Origin: Abelmoschus esculentus
Lineage: Eukaryota > Streptophyta > Magnoliopsida > Malvales > Malvaceae
DNA: 64,000 nt
Direction of reading: 5' to 3'
Assembly (NCBI GenBank): GCA_035048815.1
Contig: JAUCBN010000021.1
Span: forward strand, 1,619,501 to 1,683,500
Below the pieces are notes generated by a model. That model saw only the letters and a program-made list of their open reading frames with translations, was not told the DNA's origin and ran no database searches. Below, in pieces: positions 34,290-46,790 of the stretch (position 1 is the first letter of the stretch; each line of letters opens with the position of its first letter). Both the position numbers and the translations under genes were made by a program.

Positions 34290-35084
34290 AGGTAATAATG
34301 CTGTAAAATAAATTGATATACATGCTTAATATAAATTTAGGCATAACTTAAGCTATAATTTACCGATGCAAATTATAGAAATAATGAATCTAGTGACATA
34401 AAAATTGTCTGTGGGCTAAATTTTTAATTCGATTAGATTTATTTGATAGAATATTTTCTATCCTTTATATAAAAATTATTAAATTTATTTTTATAACTCC
34501 TGTGGGTAATTATAAAAATTCATCTAATAATTTTTACCTTAATGTTAAGGGATTTAATATCTAAGCTTTCTTTATGTGATTTTTAACCTTAGTAATTTTA
34601 TTTAACTAAAGATGTTGTAGCTAGTATTTAACTAAATAAAATTATTAAAATCACTTAGCTAGATATTAATCCTAAACTTTATTTAAAGTGTTGTTTTGTT
34701 CATTATGCAACGTTTTATGTCTAGTCCTTATGAGATCTTATTATAATTTTATTTAATTAAAATTATTGTGGCTAATTCTCTAATTAAATAAACTATTTAG
34801 ATCTCTAGACATATTCTATAGTTTTATTGCTAAAGTTTTATGCAATAAGTCTTAAGGTTTATGTACCTAATTTTATGTATATAACTAAGTTATAACATAT
34901 CCTAATTTGGGCACATACTATATATTAATTTCTAAAATTTATTTAAGAAAAAATAAATTAATAAATTTTAGAAATTAATCTTATAAAATAAAATTTCTGC
35001 AACATAATTTTTCTCAAAATTTCAAAATATAAAGATCAAAATGACATTTTAATTTTGAGAAAAATTAAACATGACAAAGCAGAG

Positions 35085-35108
35085 GTTTAACATGGCTCGC
35101 ATACCAAA
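35085..35108 (-). other. Copia primer-binding site
   Basis: On the minus strand the base next to the 5' LTR begins TTTGGTATGCGAGCCATG. This resembles the plant initiator-Met site TGGTATCAGAGC with two changed bases. Confidence 0.7.
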
Positions 35109-35568
35109 TGTAATCAATAAACGAGCATAAACGCAGCGGAAAAGGATCGAAATAAATACCTCCAGCCATTGTCAAAACCTTATGCCAAATGAGATGTGGT
35201 TGCACCACCGTCTAACACCTCGAACCACTGTGGTAACTCCTCGGACCACCGTGAAATTAAAGACTCGGCTACAAAATGGAAACTAAAGTGCCAAGATCTT
35301 CTAAGCACTCAAAAGCTCACTAGATGAAATATGTGATACTTGTGTTTTTGATGCTTAGAGACCTTAGGTTAATAAGGTATTTATAGTGATGGCTCTCCAT
35401 CAAAAACCAACACTAATGGTCGGTTACTTAACCCACGTCCACCATGATAAGCAAAGTGGAAAATGGCATCATGCCAAATTTACATGAACCGTCAATTAAG
35501 GTTGGTAACCACGGCACTCGTGCAAAACGTGGAGGCCACGAACCAAAATTAAGCGTGGTTTACTAACA
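35109..35568 (-). repeat. 5' LTR of the copia element
   Basis: 460 bp, TGTAATCAATAAAC..TTTACTAACA, matching 29540-29995 with about 26 substitutions and two small indels. The interval 34302-35085 between it and gag is the A/T-rich untranslated leader. Confidence 0.88.
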
Positions 35569-35976
35569 TTTCATTGGTGACCAGCCTCAAGCATCACGTG
35601 AAGGATAAGCAACCGAAAACTAGCTATATTGCTGTAAATATCTTCGGGCTTTTGCTAAGAAAACTCTATTAAAGATGTACTATGATAAATGCCATAAGTA
35701 TGGACGTGAACTATTGGATTTTTGGTCTTTTAAGGGTTTGTTTTTGATCTTTGACTTTTTTTCTACTAAAGATACACTATGATAAGTGATATAAGTATTG
35801 AGCTGACTGATATTATATAATATTCGATGTTTCAATTACAAATTAACTAGGTTGGTTAATATCATTATATTGTATAATTAAATTATATTCGAAAAAAATT
35901 TATACACAATAAAATTCAACGTACAAATTATATTACACCAAAAGAACAAAATGTATGAAAAAAGTTTTTTTAGTGT

Positions 35977-36171
35977 TTGGCTTTAACAAATTGTTTGATG
36001 TTGCTTTCACTGAGAAGAAATAAGTACAACCAACATGTCATCTTCGACGAAAGCAACGATAGTAACCCAATAGGATTTTTAAGTGCAAAACTTGCTATTG
36101 ATAGTTTGCTTCGTTCCACGCTTTCGGAGAGTGTGAAAGTCCCCGAGCTAGCCACAAAAAACCTAAGTTGA
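35977..36171 (+). other. Unrecognised short open frame
   Basis: A 64-codon frame with base composition less A/T-rich than its surroundings (..FDESNDSNPIGFLSAKLAID..). It has no motif I know, no clear splice or promoter context, and is open on the opposite strand as well. It may be a gene scrap carried in by a repeat. Confidence 0.2.
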
Positions 36172-37560
36172 TTGACGATTCAACACTAGAAAAACAACAA
36201 CCAACAACCGACTAAATACAACACATACAAGTGCTTCATTTATTAAGGATAGATGCAAGATTTTATGCTGAAGATGAACCTATAAAATTTTAGAGGAGTA
36301 AGATCTTTGAATAATATTTGAGTGATTACATTAATTACGAAGAAATCTAAAATAAAGAATTTTATGTTTGAATTTAAGATTTAAAGGTTAATATTCAATG
36401 ATAATACTCATTCTTTAAAAATATTTTATTTATATATTATAAGACATTCATTTTTTAATTAAAAAATATCACATTAAGAATTCTAATCATATAAATAATT
36501 TTATTCCAAATAAGGGTTATCGAAACAAATTCAAAAAATCATAATTTAATCAAACTTAACATTGTCTTTTAGGAAGAAAGTAATGATTATGTGACAAGTG
36601 GTATCAGAACGATCTTTTGACTGTCCGATTTCACGTCGAGCGCCCGTAAGTGGGTAGGATGAACAACCGTGAGAAGAAGACAATCACAAGAGCGAAAGTT
36701 TGTGACGAAAGCGTCACGAGATTGAATAAGAGAGAATGTCACGCCTGAAAAGAGGCAAAAAGCATTAATCCCACATCGAAAAGGAAAATAAATATCTTGA
36801 GATATATAAACGGTGACACTACACACTCTATCAAATATATCTTTTAGGAAGAGAGTAATGATCCCGTGATAAGCATTTTATTTGACTCCTTTAAAATGTT
36901 AAACCCTTTATTCAAGTAAATATAGAAACTGGTCTTTATTTCATAATTTAGAAAGATAAGTTTTATTTTTTTAATTAGTAATGATAGCTTTTAAAATCCC
37001 TCATAGATTATATAAGAATATCATTTGGTGCAACATGAAATATTGTTTCTCTCACAAGTAAATTTCGGCTTGTTGTTGTCGATACATCCACAATTCTATT
37101 ATAATCACGGTTGATCTTGTAAATTTTAACTTTTCAATCAAGTCTAAGTATATGATAAATCTATAATACGAGCTTGTTATCATGAAGGGGATCCTATTGG
37201 TAGTTGAATATATCTACAACATCAACACTATCCGTTTCTAAGATAAGTATTTAAGCATTACAAACAATATTTCAAATTTGATTGGACCAATATTGATTAT
37301 AAAATAATTTATTTAGATCAAATCGATTGAAGCAAAATTTGATTAGTTTAAACACTATTAAATCCTTATTTGATCAAACTTAAAATGTTAGACCCTTATG
37401 ATATATTTTTGAAAAGTTAGACCCCTATCTAAGTAAACTTAAAAATGATAGACCTTGTTTTAAAATATTAAACCCTCCCATGAACAATTTTTGGTTTGAT
37501 TTATATAGAAAAGATTATTATCGAGAGAAATATTTTTTTTTTCCAAAATCACATATACGA
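36172..37560. other. AT-rich spacer
   Basis: No gene. TCTTTTAGGAAG(A/G)(A/G)AGTAATGAT occurs at about 36566 and 36840, bracketing a GC-richer segment of about 280 bp with TGGTATCAGAACGATC and CCCACATCGAAAAGG. It looks like a decayed LTR-type or MITE remnant. Confidence 0.45.
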
Positions 37561-37811
37561 GAAATTGTATCATAGATCTAGCTTACCACGTCAACTATAG
37601 TCTCATCCAATTATAATCACCCACTTCATCATTATCTCTCAAATCAAATTTTTCAACCAATGAATCTCAACTCATTTTTTCTATGTCATTTAAAAAATAT
37701 ATATATTTTTTAAAGTTAGATTAATGACATGGATGATTAGCGGTGGAATGATGGTTTTCATTGGTTAGGGACCACAGATGACGTGACAAGCCGAGTCCAT
37801 GATATAATCTC
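37561..37811. mobile_element. Hairpin MITE, family C, copy 1
   Basis: Imperfect inverted arms of about 65-70 bp (37561-37632 and 37748-37811) sharing ATATCATGGA..GCTTGTCACGTCA and a GTCATCTGTGGTCC-like core. The same core appears in the arms of the MITE at 47701-47901. Confidence 0.65.
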
Positions 37812-38723
37812 TTCACAAACATATATAATTCGAGAATATTTCCTAAAGGAGGTAATAACACATTCCCTACGGTAGTGTTTTTTTGATGTTCTTTTAATAA
37901 AATATTCTATTAAATTATTCTATTTGATTTATCGTGAAAAAAAATCGACTCATTTTAAATCAATTTATAATTTCATAAATTTAACTCTACTAAAAAAAAT
38001 CAAATAAAGTTTAAGTTATTAGTTTATAATTTTATAAATTTTTAGTAATTAATTGATCAATTTTCAAGTCTGAACTGAGTCCTTCAATTTTTTCGATATA
38101 TTATGTATATCACATGTAAGAATATGAAGGATATATATGTATATCGTATATGGATGTAAAAAGCCATTTAAATTAGAATCAATCGATACTATAATATTAT
38201 AAATAATTAGAATTAAATTTCTATAGAAATTTGAAAATTCAACTGGACTCTAATTTCATAATATCAATTCAAATTGAAATATCTTTAAAAAAAATTTAAA
38301 TCATAAATTATGATTCATAAACTCGACTAACTTGAAAAATATTATTCGACTCGATTAGATCAAATTCTTACCCTATTTATACGTATATCTATGTCTGTGT
38401 TGCTTTCATTTCCAGACAACTTATATAAAACCTGACAGAAAAAAAATCAAATGATTATTCTGATGAACTTCTGATCAAAATAAATATTTAATTAAAATTT
38501 AAACCATGATTTGAGGGATAATATATTTATTAAGTCTTCAAAATTTAGCAAGATTTATATCAAGGAATAACTGATGTCACATTTATTAAGTCTATGACAT
38601 AGCTTGCATTGTAAAATTGTCTTTTATATATTGCACTTCAGAGGTAAGGGGAAAGTGGCTGTCAAGCATCATTCTACAAAACTTTTTTTCTTTTCGATAA
38701 GCGATATGTGATTAAACGGTATC

Positions 38724-39346
38724 TAGGGTGCTTGTCGAGCGAGTCGATTGCGAGTTAGATAATGCTTGATTCGTACTCGTTAAGAAATTTTGTTGTCCGA
38801 CTCGACTCGTTGCTCATTAAGCTCTTTAAAATTATGCTTGACTCGTGCTCGTTAAAATATTTTATTACTCAACTCGACTCATTGCTCATTAAGCTCGACT
38901 CGTTACTCAATAAGCTCTCTAAAAAAACTTACATTATTTTTAACTAAAAGTAAAATTTAATAATATTATATGAGGCTTAATATTAACATATATTAAAAAA
39001 TTTAACCAAAAACATCAAAATAGTGTATAAAACACTTTTAAAGTCTAAATTAAAAAGTAAGAATCCATAAATACATCAAACTAGCATATTAAAATTAAAG
39101 TAACAATTCAAAAATTAATAATTACTTATTTAAATTTACTTTTTGAATGAAATGATTTTAAAGTAATTATTAAAAAATTAACGAGCTGCTTACAAACTTA
39201 TCGAGTCGAGTTAGACTTTGCTCGATTTAACTCGTTAAAGTATCAAGTGAGTTCGAGTTGAACCAATCCGAATCAAGTATTTATCGAGTTTTAACCGAGT
39301 CGAGTTCGAACAGCTCACAAGTTGCTCAACTAATTAAACATCCCTA
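38724..39346. mobile_element. hAT-like MITE rich in CTCGACTCG words
   Basis: Ends TAGGGTGCTTGTCGAGC and (complement of the right end) TAGGGATGTTTAATTAG. Inside are repeated ACTCGTTGCTCATTAAGCTC and CGAGTTCGAGTTG motifs. A truncated relative lies at 6402-6795. No clear target duplication. Confidence 0.6.
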
Positions 39347-39361
39347 ATGACATCATCATAT

Positions 39362-39740
39362 AATAATCGAATATTTGAGCTTTAGGGTTTAGGTCAAGAG
39401 TTTGAAGGTTGAAAGTTTAGAGCTCATAATTTTAAGTTTGGTATTTGAAGATTATGTTTTAGGGTTTTAAGTTTATGGTTATGGTCTATGATTTAAGATT
39501 TAGAGTTAAAAGTTTATGATTCAGGGTTCATTGCTTAGGATTTGAGGCGGGAATCATTGTTTAGGGTTAATATTTTATAACGGTTTAAATATGTAAAAAA
39601 TAATATGAGGGTATAATTGATAAATCGTACGTGTTAAATAATTACTACCTTTATCTTACTTTTGTGTTAAATATCTTTCTTTTTATGTATAAATAATACG
39701 TTGTATTAGATTTTATATCTACCAAACACACGTATAAAAA
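39362..39740 (+). repeat. Second copy of the TTTAGGG-rich dispersed repeat
   Basis: Homologous to 26826-27180, with matching order of GAGCTTTAGGGTTTAGG, GGTTTTAAGTTT, GGGAATCATTGTTTAGGG and TGTATAAATAATAC. It ends in ACCAAACA-type sequence resembling the inverted GCCTTGTTTGGT near 26053, which suggests a TIR element. 39741-40200 is the promoter region of the downstream gene. Confidence 0.6.
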
Positions 39741-41704
39741 TAAATTTTGTAATTAAAATGTTAATTAAAACCTAACCAAACATAATAGTAATGAATATTT
39801 TATAACAATTCAATAAATTTTGACTTTTTTTTAGTTAACAAAATTTGGGTGACCAAAAATTATTTCTTCCTATGTTTTTTAAATAAATATTTCTATTTAT
39901 TTTAATTAATATTTATATACTTTACCCGTATTTTTATTTAATTAATCTTAGATTTATCAATAACGGTCAAAAGTTGCTAACCAACCAACGCTGCAGCTTC
40001 ATCGTCCACGGTGGGACCCATCCGAATTTCCCTACACTCGGGTCCACACTCAATCAAAACCCAGCACACGCTCCCTATACGAAAGAGAATTCAAAAAGGT
40101 CTTGACAATGACAAAAATACCCTCAATCTTTTCCCGTATTTCCCACCCAACGAGAATGAAACGTTCTCTTTGTTCTCTGCTATTTGCCGCTTCTCTTAAT
40201 TTCCTTCCTCTTATTTTCTCTCTAAATATCTGAACGGCCGACGTTTTTCCGTCACCGGTAAGTCCTGAATTCCGTCCGTTCTTTAACGCCGATCGTTAAC
40301 TCCGTTGACTCTGCGCCTTCTGTCATGCTCTTGCTTACTTTACTTTCACTTCGTCTTTTGGTAATTCTGTTTAAAACCCTTAATTTCCGGGGGATTTTGT
40401 TCTTCTTTTTTCAATTTTCGAATTTTGAATCTTCAATAGAGATAAACAAATACCGTAATCACTCATTTATTAATGGCAAGTAATTAAATGCAAAGATTTA
40501 ATCTTTTCTTCTTTTTTGATGTTTTAAGATTAATTTCTGGCGTTGATTTGACCGTTTGAAGAGGAAGCTGAGTTGGGGATTTTTTTCCCACATGGGTCAT
40601 GTTTGGTTGTTGAGAAAGTTAAAGCAAAGTGACTGACTGTTTTTCTCATCATCCGTTTCTTAAGTTCAAATCTTTTTCTTCTGATTCTCTTGTAAGTCAA
40701 TTCCCAACAGATTGCTTTCAATTTTAATCTTTTATACTTGGTATTTACTCTCTGTATTTTTCACTTCATCCGTAATCAAATATAAAATTGATTTGGTGAT
40801 CTGTCTCATTATTCTTCTATTTTTATCATAAATTTATGAAGTTATTTTAATTTTGTTATCCCTTTTAAAAGGGTTTTTGGGTAGGGTTTTTAAGGACTTG
40901 GAAATGGTGAGTCAGGTAATTTGGTCCTTGTGGTAACTTTACCTTGATGGGGTTGGTGGTGTGGTGAAGTAGATAATTTTAGATTGAATCTCAAGATCAG
41001 CTCTGACATATCTGTTTTATAAATATATTGTTTGTTTCTTTAATCTTAAAAAAAGAGGGAGAAAACTTTTAGCAAAGTGAAAGTTGCAGAAAATATAAAA
41101 ATAGAGTTATATAATAGTTAATCTCTACATATTATAGTATATATGCATACATATATGTAACTGTTTGATTTCTAGAACCCTAGCACTTTTCTTAAAGTTA
41201 TTGCATATATATGTTCTATTATCTGGATTTGAAGGCACCCTGGATAGTCCAAGGTACATGTATGCTTTATTCTCATGTCCGAAATGAATTCGGATAACAT
41301 AATCCTTGTTTCAGGCATTTTATCTATTTATATTGCTGTCTCCCTTTGCTTTTCCAACAAAATGAATCATAAACCAGTGCATATTTCTCTGTATCAGATT
41401 GCTTTTTATTCCATGATTGGTATCTCAATGTTGCATATGCTTTCTTTTCTTTATATCTGATGTATAAGCTCGAATTCTGAACTTCATATGAGTTGTATTG
41501 TGTGCAATTGTTTCCTTAAACCAAGATTTATTTCTCTAGTATTTGCTTTATAGATCGCCCCCACATTCTTTAATGATTTTGATGTCCTTTTTTAATAACT
41601 TTTATTGTTTTTGTATTGTATAACCAGGTTATTATAAAAGGACTTGGATTTTGAACCTGAATTTTTTGTGAGCTAGAACTTGTTCTTGTTGATGATATAT
41701 AGAG

Positions 41705-44700
41705 ATGAAGAAGCTGTTTTTCTTCAAATCTTCCTCTAGCAGTGGTAACGCCAATGCCGTTATTCCTTCACCGTCAACAGACAAGCAAGTTTTCTGGGAA
41801 AACACATCAGAAAGTGGGTTCAAAGATCAACTTGGTGATAAGGCTGAATACAGTTTTCTCAGTCCTAAACGTTTCTTTGGAAAATCTGGAAAGCAAATAC
41901 CTGACAGCACTAGCTTTAGTAACAACCAGCCGGGCCTTCGAAGGAGTCGTTCTTTGTCATCACCAGCCTTTCTTGTAGATGGTCTGGGACAAGAAGAATT
42001 TCCTTCCTCAAATGATCAAAATAGGTCGCCTAATGTTACTCCCAATCAACAGTATGATCAATCATCTCGGTAAGGAATGTCTGCATTTGATGTGTTTATT
42101 TGGTTACGTAGTATAAAAATGATTGATTAGTCTTCATTTTTTACTTGCATAAATCTAAAGGTCTGCCCTTGTTCTTGTGGTTTATTCCAGGAGAAAAACT
42201 CTTACACCCGAGAAAAAATCTAAGGTTAATCAATGTGAAGCAGCTGCTAATGATTTTGAGAGGCACTGTCCTTCTAGTTCTTCTAGGATACACCTTGATT
42301 CATCGGGAAGCTCTTCCTCTTGCTCTAGCAATGTGTCAAGTAAAGTTGTGGACCGGTATATTGATGGAGAACAGCTGCAAGAAAGCAGTAAGTTCAGGAA
42401 CAGTTCTAAAATAAATAAGCTTGGAAAGGGTGGGAGGCTTCCTCCACGAGTTCAATATACAGCTCCTCCGTCTCCAACAGATAGTGCCAAAGAGAAAAAG
42501 AAATTTCATTCATTTAAGGATGCTAAAGGCACACGTCTTCAGTTCTCGTCTAGAGACTGGGTGGACAATGGATTCGGGCATGAGTCGCCTCGGGTGATTG
42601 CAAAGAATGTGATTGAGAGGCTTTCACAGACAAATGTCCTGAGATCAAGCTCTAAGGATTTCAATCTTCATATTCCGATCACCACTGAAGATGTATATGG
42701 TGGATATGTGAACAGATGCCCGGAGTCCAAATTGGATATGTTGACCCAAAATGGTTGTGTAATGGACGATCCCTATGAAAACGATATTGGATGTCATGAG
42801 GATTTCTATGGCTTGGAGAAGCAACATTGTTTCTTTGCGGGAAGTTCTAATGGTTTGAGCTCTTCTGAAACAGAAGTGGATACAGATGTGGAGTTACAAC
42901 GAAAATCTAAAGAAGCTGAGGAGAGGGTCTTGATTCTTTCTGAAGCTCTCGAGCAGGAAAGCTTTCTTCGTAACATTGGGTTTAATGTTTCATCTCTCGT
43001 TGAGACCATTAGACGCCTTTCAGAGGACAAAATAAACCTGGCAGTTGAGGTTTCGGAACTTCTACAGTCTAGAATTGCAGAGAGAGATCGTGCTAGGGGA
43101 GAAATGAGAATGGCAAGGGCCGAATTAGAGTCACAGACGAAAACACTAGAGACGGAGAAACATGAGATACAGTTGGGATTGGAAAAAGAGTTAGATAGAA
43201 GGTCAAGCGATTGGTCGTCTAAGCTTGAGAAGTATAGGTTAGAAGAGCAAAGGCTTCGCGAACGAGTTAGAGAGCTTGCGGAGCAAAATGTTTCTCTTCA
43301 AAGAGAAGTCTCTTCCTTGAATGAAAAGGAAACTGAAAGCCGAAGCATGATGACTTATTCCGCTGAACAACTTAAAGAGTTAACTAGAAGAGTCGAAACA
43401 TTGAATGATGAGAATGAAGATCTAAGGCAAAAGCTCTCCCAACTGCAAGAGAAGCATCAAGCGGCAACAGAAGATACTGATTGCATTAGAAGAAATTTTG
43501 AAGAGAAAGATAAGGAGTGCAAGGAGTTGCAGAAGTCCATTGCCAGATTATTTCGAACCTGCAGTGAACAAGAGAGAACAATTGAAGGTTTGCGAGAAGG
43601 ATATAGTCAGGAGATGGAGAAGAAGTATTCCATGGAAAAAGATGAAAATCGGGTGAAAAATTTGCAAATGGAGCAAATGAGGCTGACTGGAGTAGAATTG
43701 GCATTAAGAAGGGAAGTGGAATCCTGCAGGCATGAAGTTGATTCTCTTCGACATGAGAATATTGATTTACTGAACCGTTTAAAAGGCAATCGAAAAGATG
43801 TTGGAGCCGTAACCTTCAAGCTTGACGTGGAAATGCGGAATCGTGTAAGCTGTTTGCAGGACCAAGGACTGTCTATGCTTAATGAGAGCACCCACTTGTC
43901 TTTCAAGTTAATCGAGTTCATCAAGGGAAAAGCTAATCAGCTTCAAGAAATTCCGCAAGGTCTAGATGGTCAATTCATTGTTGAATCCGATTTAAAGGTG
44001 CAATGCTTTAAACGTGGAATTGAAAGCCTAACAAGGAGTTTGCGGACAATAGCCACTTTGCTGCAGGAGAAATCTGCAATCATTGCCTCAAGTGCTCTCT
44101 CGGAATCCCTGGAATCCGACAATCAATCATCTGAGGTAAATTTTTGCTGAAATCTACAGCTGAAGCTAATATATATTGAATCGTTTTTCATTTCTCATTA
44201 CCTTTTCAAGTATGTCCATTCATTAAACTTGTTCTTATTTTTCAATTGATGATCTATTATGTTCTGTTAAGTTCATACTCACTGCTTTTGTGACACTGTA
44301 TACTGTTTAGGAGGTTCTAAGAACAGATCTTAAATCAGAAAAATTGCTGACAAATTTGTTGAGAGAAAAGCTATATTCAAAAGAGCTTGAAGTCGAACGG
44401 TTGCAAGCTGAGGTGGGAGCAGCTGTGAGAGGTAACGACATCCTTAGATATGAAGTACAAAATGCAATGGACAACATTTCCTGCCTCACCCACAGATTGA
44501 AGGATCTTGAACTGCAGGTACCTCTTGATCTTATATGTTTACTGTATGTGTGTATGGAATCTTTCTTCTTATCTTGCATGTGAATAGCTCGCGTGAACAT
44601 TTCCTTCTGACAGCTTATAGAACGTATTTGGCTAATTATTTGGTTACGATATGAACAGATACTAAAGAAAGACGATAACATAAGCCGTCTTCAGAAAGAA

Positions 44701-44979
44701 TTGCAAGAATCAGTGAAGGAACTAAATATCTTGAGGGGGATATTACCTAAGGTTTCCGAAGAAAGAGATTTGATGTGGGAAGAGGTAAAGCAATACAGCG
44801 AGAAGAACATGCTACTAAACTCAGAGGTTAACATATTGAAAAAGAAGATAGAAACTTTAGACGAGGATGTACTTTTAAAGGAAGGCCAAATTACAATCTT
44901 GAAAGACACCATAAGCAACAACAAAACTTTTAACCTTCTCGGCAGTCCTGATCTAGCTCGAGAATTCCTCCTGGAATGA
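41705..44979 (+). CDS. Long coiled-coil protein, plant-specific (CAP-Gly linker-like)
   Basis: Coding exons 41705-42069, 42191-44135, 44311-44517, 44659-44979 (2,838 nt, 945 aa). All introns are GT..AG and phases agree. A leader exon ending at about 40257 (CACCG|GTAAGT) and a 1,370-bp 5'-UTR intron to 41627 are inferred. The protein starts MKKLFFFKSSSSS, followed by a Ser/Pro/basic disordered part to about residue 350 (RRSRSLSSPAF; PRVQYTAPPSP; ESPRVIAKNVIERLSQ). Then come near-continuous Leu/Glu/Lys heptads (about 355-770 and 790-935). No membrane segment or enzyme motif. The MKKLFFF start matches, from memory, Arabidopsis At2g39300/At3g55060, annotated 'CAP-Gly domain linker'. The biochemical role is not established; a scaffold or cytoskeletal role is inference. 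The gene looks intact. Confidence 0.85.
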
Positions 44980-45759
44980 CAGGCTCAAAGGTTGGTTTCG
45001 TTTTTATGAGTGTCTGAACATATTGTCCATAGCAACATATAGTCTTTTATACATTTTTAATGTGTTCTTGAGGTTGCTTTTTCTTTGTTTTCATTGTCGA
45101 AGTCTCGGGTGAAGAAAGAAGTGAAAAGGGAACGTATTTTGCTTCTTTGTCATAGATTGAAAGTCATACAGATTGTATATAGGTGGTTTTCATCTCATAA
45201 AACCAGTTGAAATTTAAATCCTTTTTAGTATGTGTTTGGAATCTGATTGTTGTCATCATTGTGTAAATTCAAATATAGATTCAAATATAGGGTTTAACAA
45301 AGTCTACATTTGTGTAAATGTTAGATTGTCATACGAACGATATCGAAATCGAAATAATTGTGATCTTGTTTGGAAGTTATATGGATGGTTATATCTTTTA
45401 AGCAATGAATTGACTCATGAGTTTGTTGTTCAGATTTAGGTGAGTCTGTCATATATGAATGTGTCCGAGATGAGTAGTGATTAGACTTAAGTGCACTCAG
45501 AATTTGTTACCTTTCCATGTTAATAATAGTGGTTTGTGTATTAATAATATTCGGTTAGTTTAACGGGATGAGACGGCAGCTTTCTTAAGTAAGATTAGGG
45601 GTTTGAATTCTAGTGTCGTAAATAAAGAGAATTGGATTGAGAGGGTTGTTCTCATATATGACCTTTGTAAAACTTAATTTGGATTAGTCAGCCAATGCGT
45701 TAGATATTTATGGTTAAACAAAAGAAATTACTCAAAATAGTTGGTGCATTTGTTTCTTT

Positions 45760-45965
45760 CTTCCGCAGTTCGGGTTGTGTTTTAACGTTACCTAGATATA
45801 AATGATTATTTTTGTCCTGACAAATTTAGACCAGCACGGCTTATATACTTAGTTTTGGTGGGTGAATTTTCCAACGAAGATTTACTGCATAGAAAAGATT
45901 TCAAACTCGAGACCTATGTGATACCAAGTTGTTTACCACTTAAATTAACCCGTTGGTATTTTCAA
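45760..45965 (-). mobile_element. tRNA-like SINE remnant
   Basis: On the minus strand TTTAAGTGGTAAACAAC followed by GGTCTCGAGTTTGAAATC resembles A- and B-box spacing. The same arrangement occurs on the minus strand at 9010-9120 and 14160-14285 (GTCTCGGGTTCGAAGC). 44980-45759 is 3'-UTR and spacer without a gene. Confidence 0.4.
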
Positions 45966-45966
45966 A

Positions 45967-46790
45967 GTTTAACCCTTGTATAAAGGCACAAACTATACAT
46001 TTTTCCTAAATAGGTACTTAAAACTTTTGGGGGGCCAATTAGGTGTGTAATGTTTTCTTTCATGATCCAAATATGTGCTTCACTGTAACGAACGCTAATT
46101 TTCTTGCATTATCAAATAGAAATTGTACACGTGACAATATTAAATATTTTAAGAATTTTATTTTCTTAAAATAAATTAGATTTTTAAAATATCCTATAAT
46201 TTTTAAATAAACTCAAAACTGTCCCTAAATCTTTAAATCCCTGAGGGATCTGGCAACTCATGCTGACGTTGGTCGCATTTTCGGCAATGGAATGAAATGT
46301 TCTCCCCTTGTTAAATGACTCACACGTTGTTCATCATTCGTTATGTCATTGTTCGTTATAAATTATTCGAATGAACCACTCGACGATTTTGGTATTTTGC
46401 ACGACGTCAATCGCTTTCTAGCGATGAAGTGACGTGACAAATGATTGTGATGGTCCGATGACCAACGTGATGGGCATCGACGTAGCAATCAGCAACGAAA
46501 TCAAATCAAATCAAATCAAGATTTAAACTTTGGGGTGTTAGCGAATTTAAAATTTGTGAAATTTGAGGTTATTTTGTTCATTTATTTTTAATTATTTTTA
46601 AATATAATTTAAAATTTTAAGAAGATAACACATGTCAGATAACGATAAAAACTAACGAACATTAACAATGAACACTTATTTCAGTAACGTTGAAAATATT
46701 AGGTACTTATTTAGTCTAAAATAAAGTTTAGACACCTAACTAGAAAAATATAGTTTGGAGACTTATTTAACTGTTAAATCTTTTTTAATA
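45967..46790. mobile_element. Probable TIR element, degraded
   Basis: The ends are related as inverted repeats: TTTAACCCTTGTATAAAGGC..AAATAGGTACTTA at the left, and TAGGTACTTATTTAG..GAGACTTATTTAACTG at the right. The interior shows paired GTAACGAACGCTAA / TAACGAACATTAAC motifs. No coding capacity. Confidence 0.45.

Larger units (their letters stand above)
29540..35568 (-). mobile_element. Degenerate Ty1/copia LTR retrotransposon
   Basis: 6,029 bp, coding on the minus strand in copia order (gag, protease, integrase, RT, RNase H). Exact 5-bp target duplication TTTCA (29535-29539, 35569-35573) inside the C2H2 copy 4 exon. LTRs of 456 and 460 bp differ at about 26 sites by eye (near 6%), mostly transitions. 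So it is clearly older than the gag-only element if both evolve alike. Every domain carries stops or frame changes, and the integrase catalytic Glu is changed, so it is not autonomous. Confidence 0.92.
29479..35706 (+). pseudogene. Two-finger C2H2 zinc-finger microprotein, copy 4, split by a copia element
   Basis: The exon begins ATGGACTATGAAAAGTCG at 29479 and is cut after GGTTTTCA (29539). It resumes at 35574 with TTGGTGACCAGCCTCAAG and runs to about 35706. It shares the 2-nt deletion of copy 3. Both cysteines of finger 1 are mutated (CGT AGT; CTT TAT), and later stops occur. Copies 3 and 4 are closer to each other than to 1 and 2. Most of the intron upstream is deleted relative to the others. 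Confidence 0.65.

Noticed and set aside
35977..36171. A small gene
   Set aside because: Kept only as a low-confidence frame; open on both strands and no motif or splice context.
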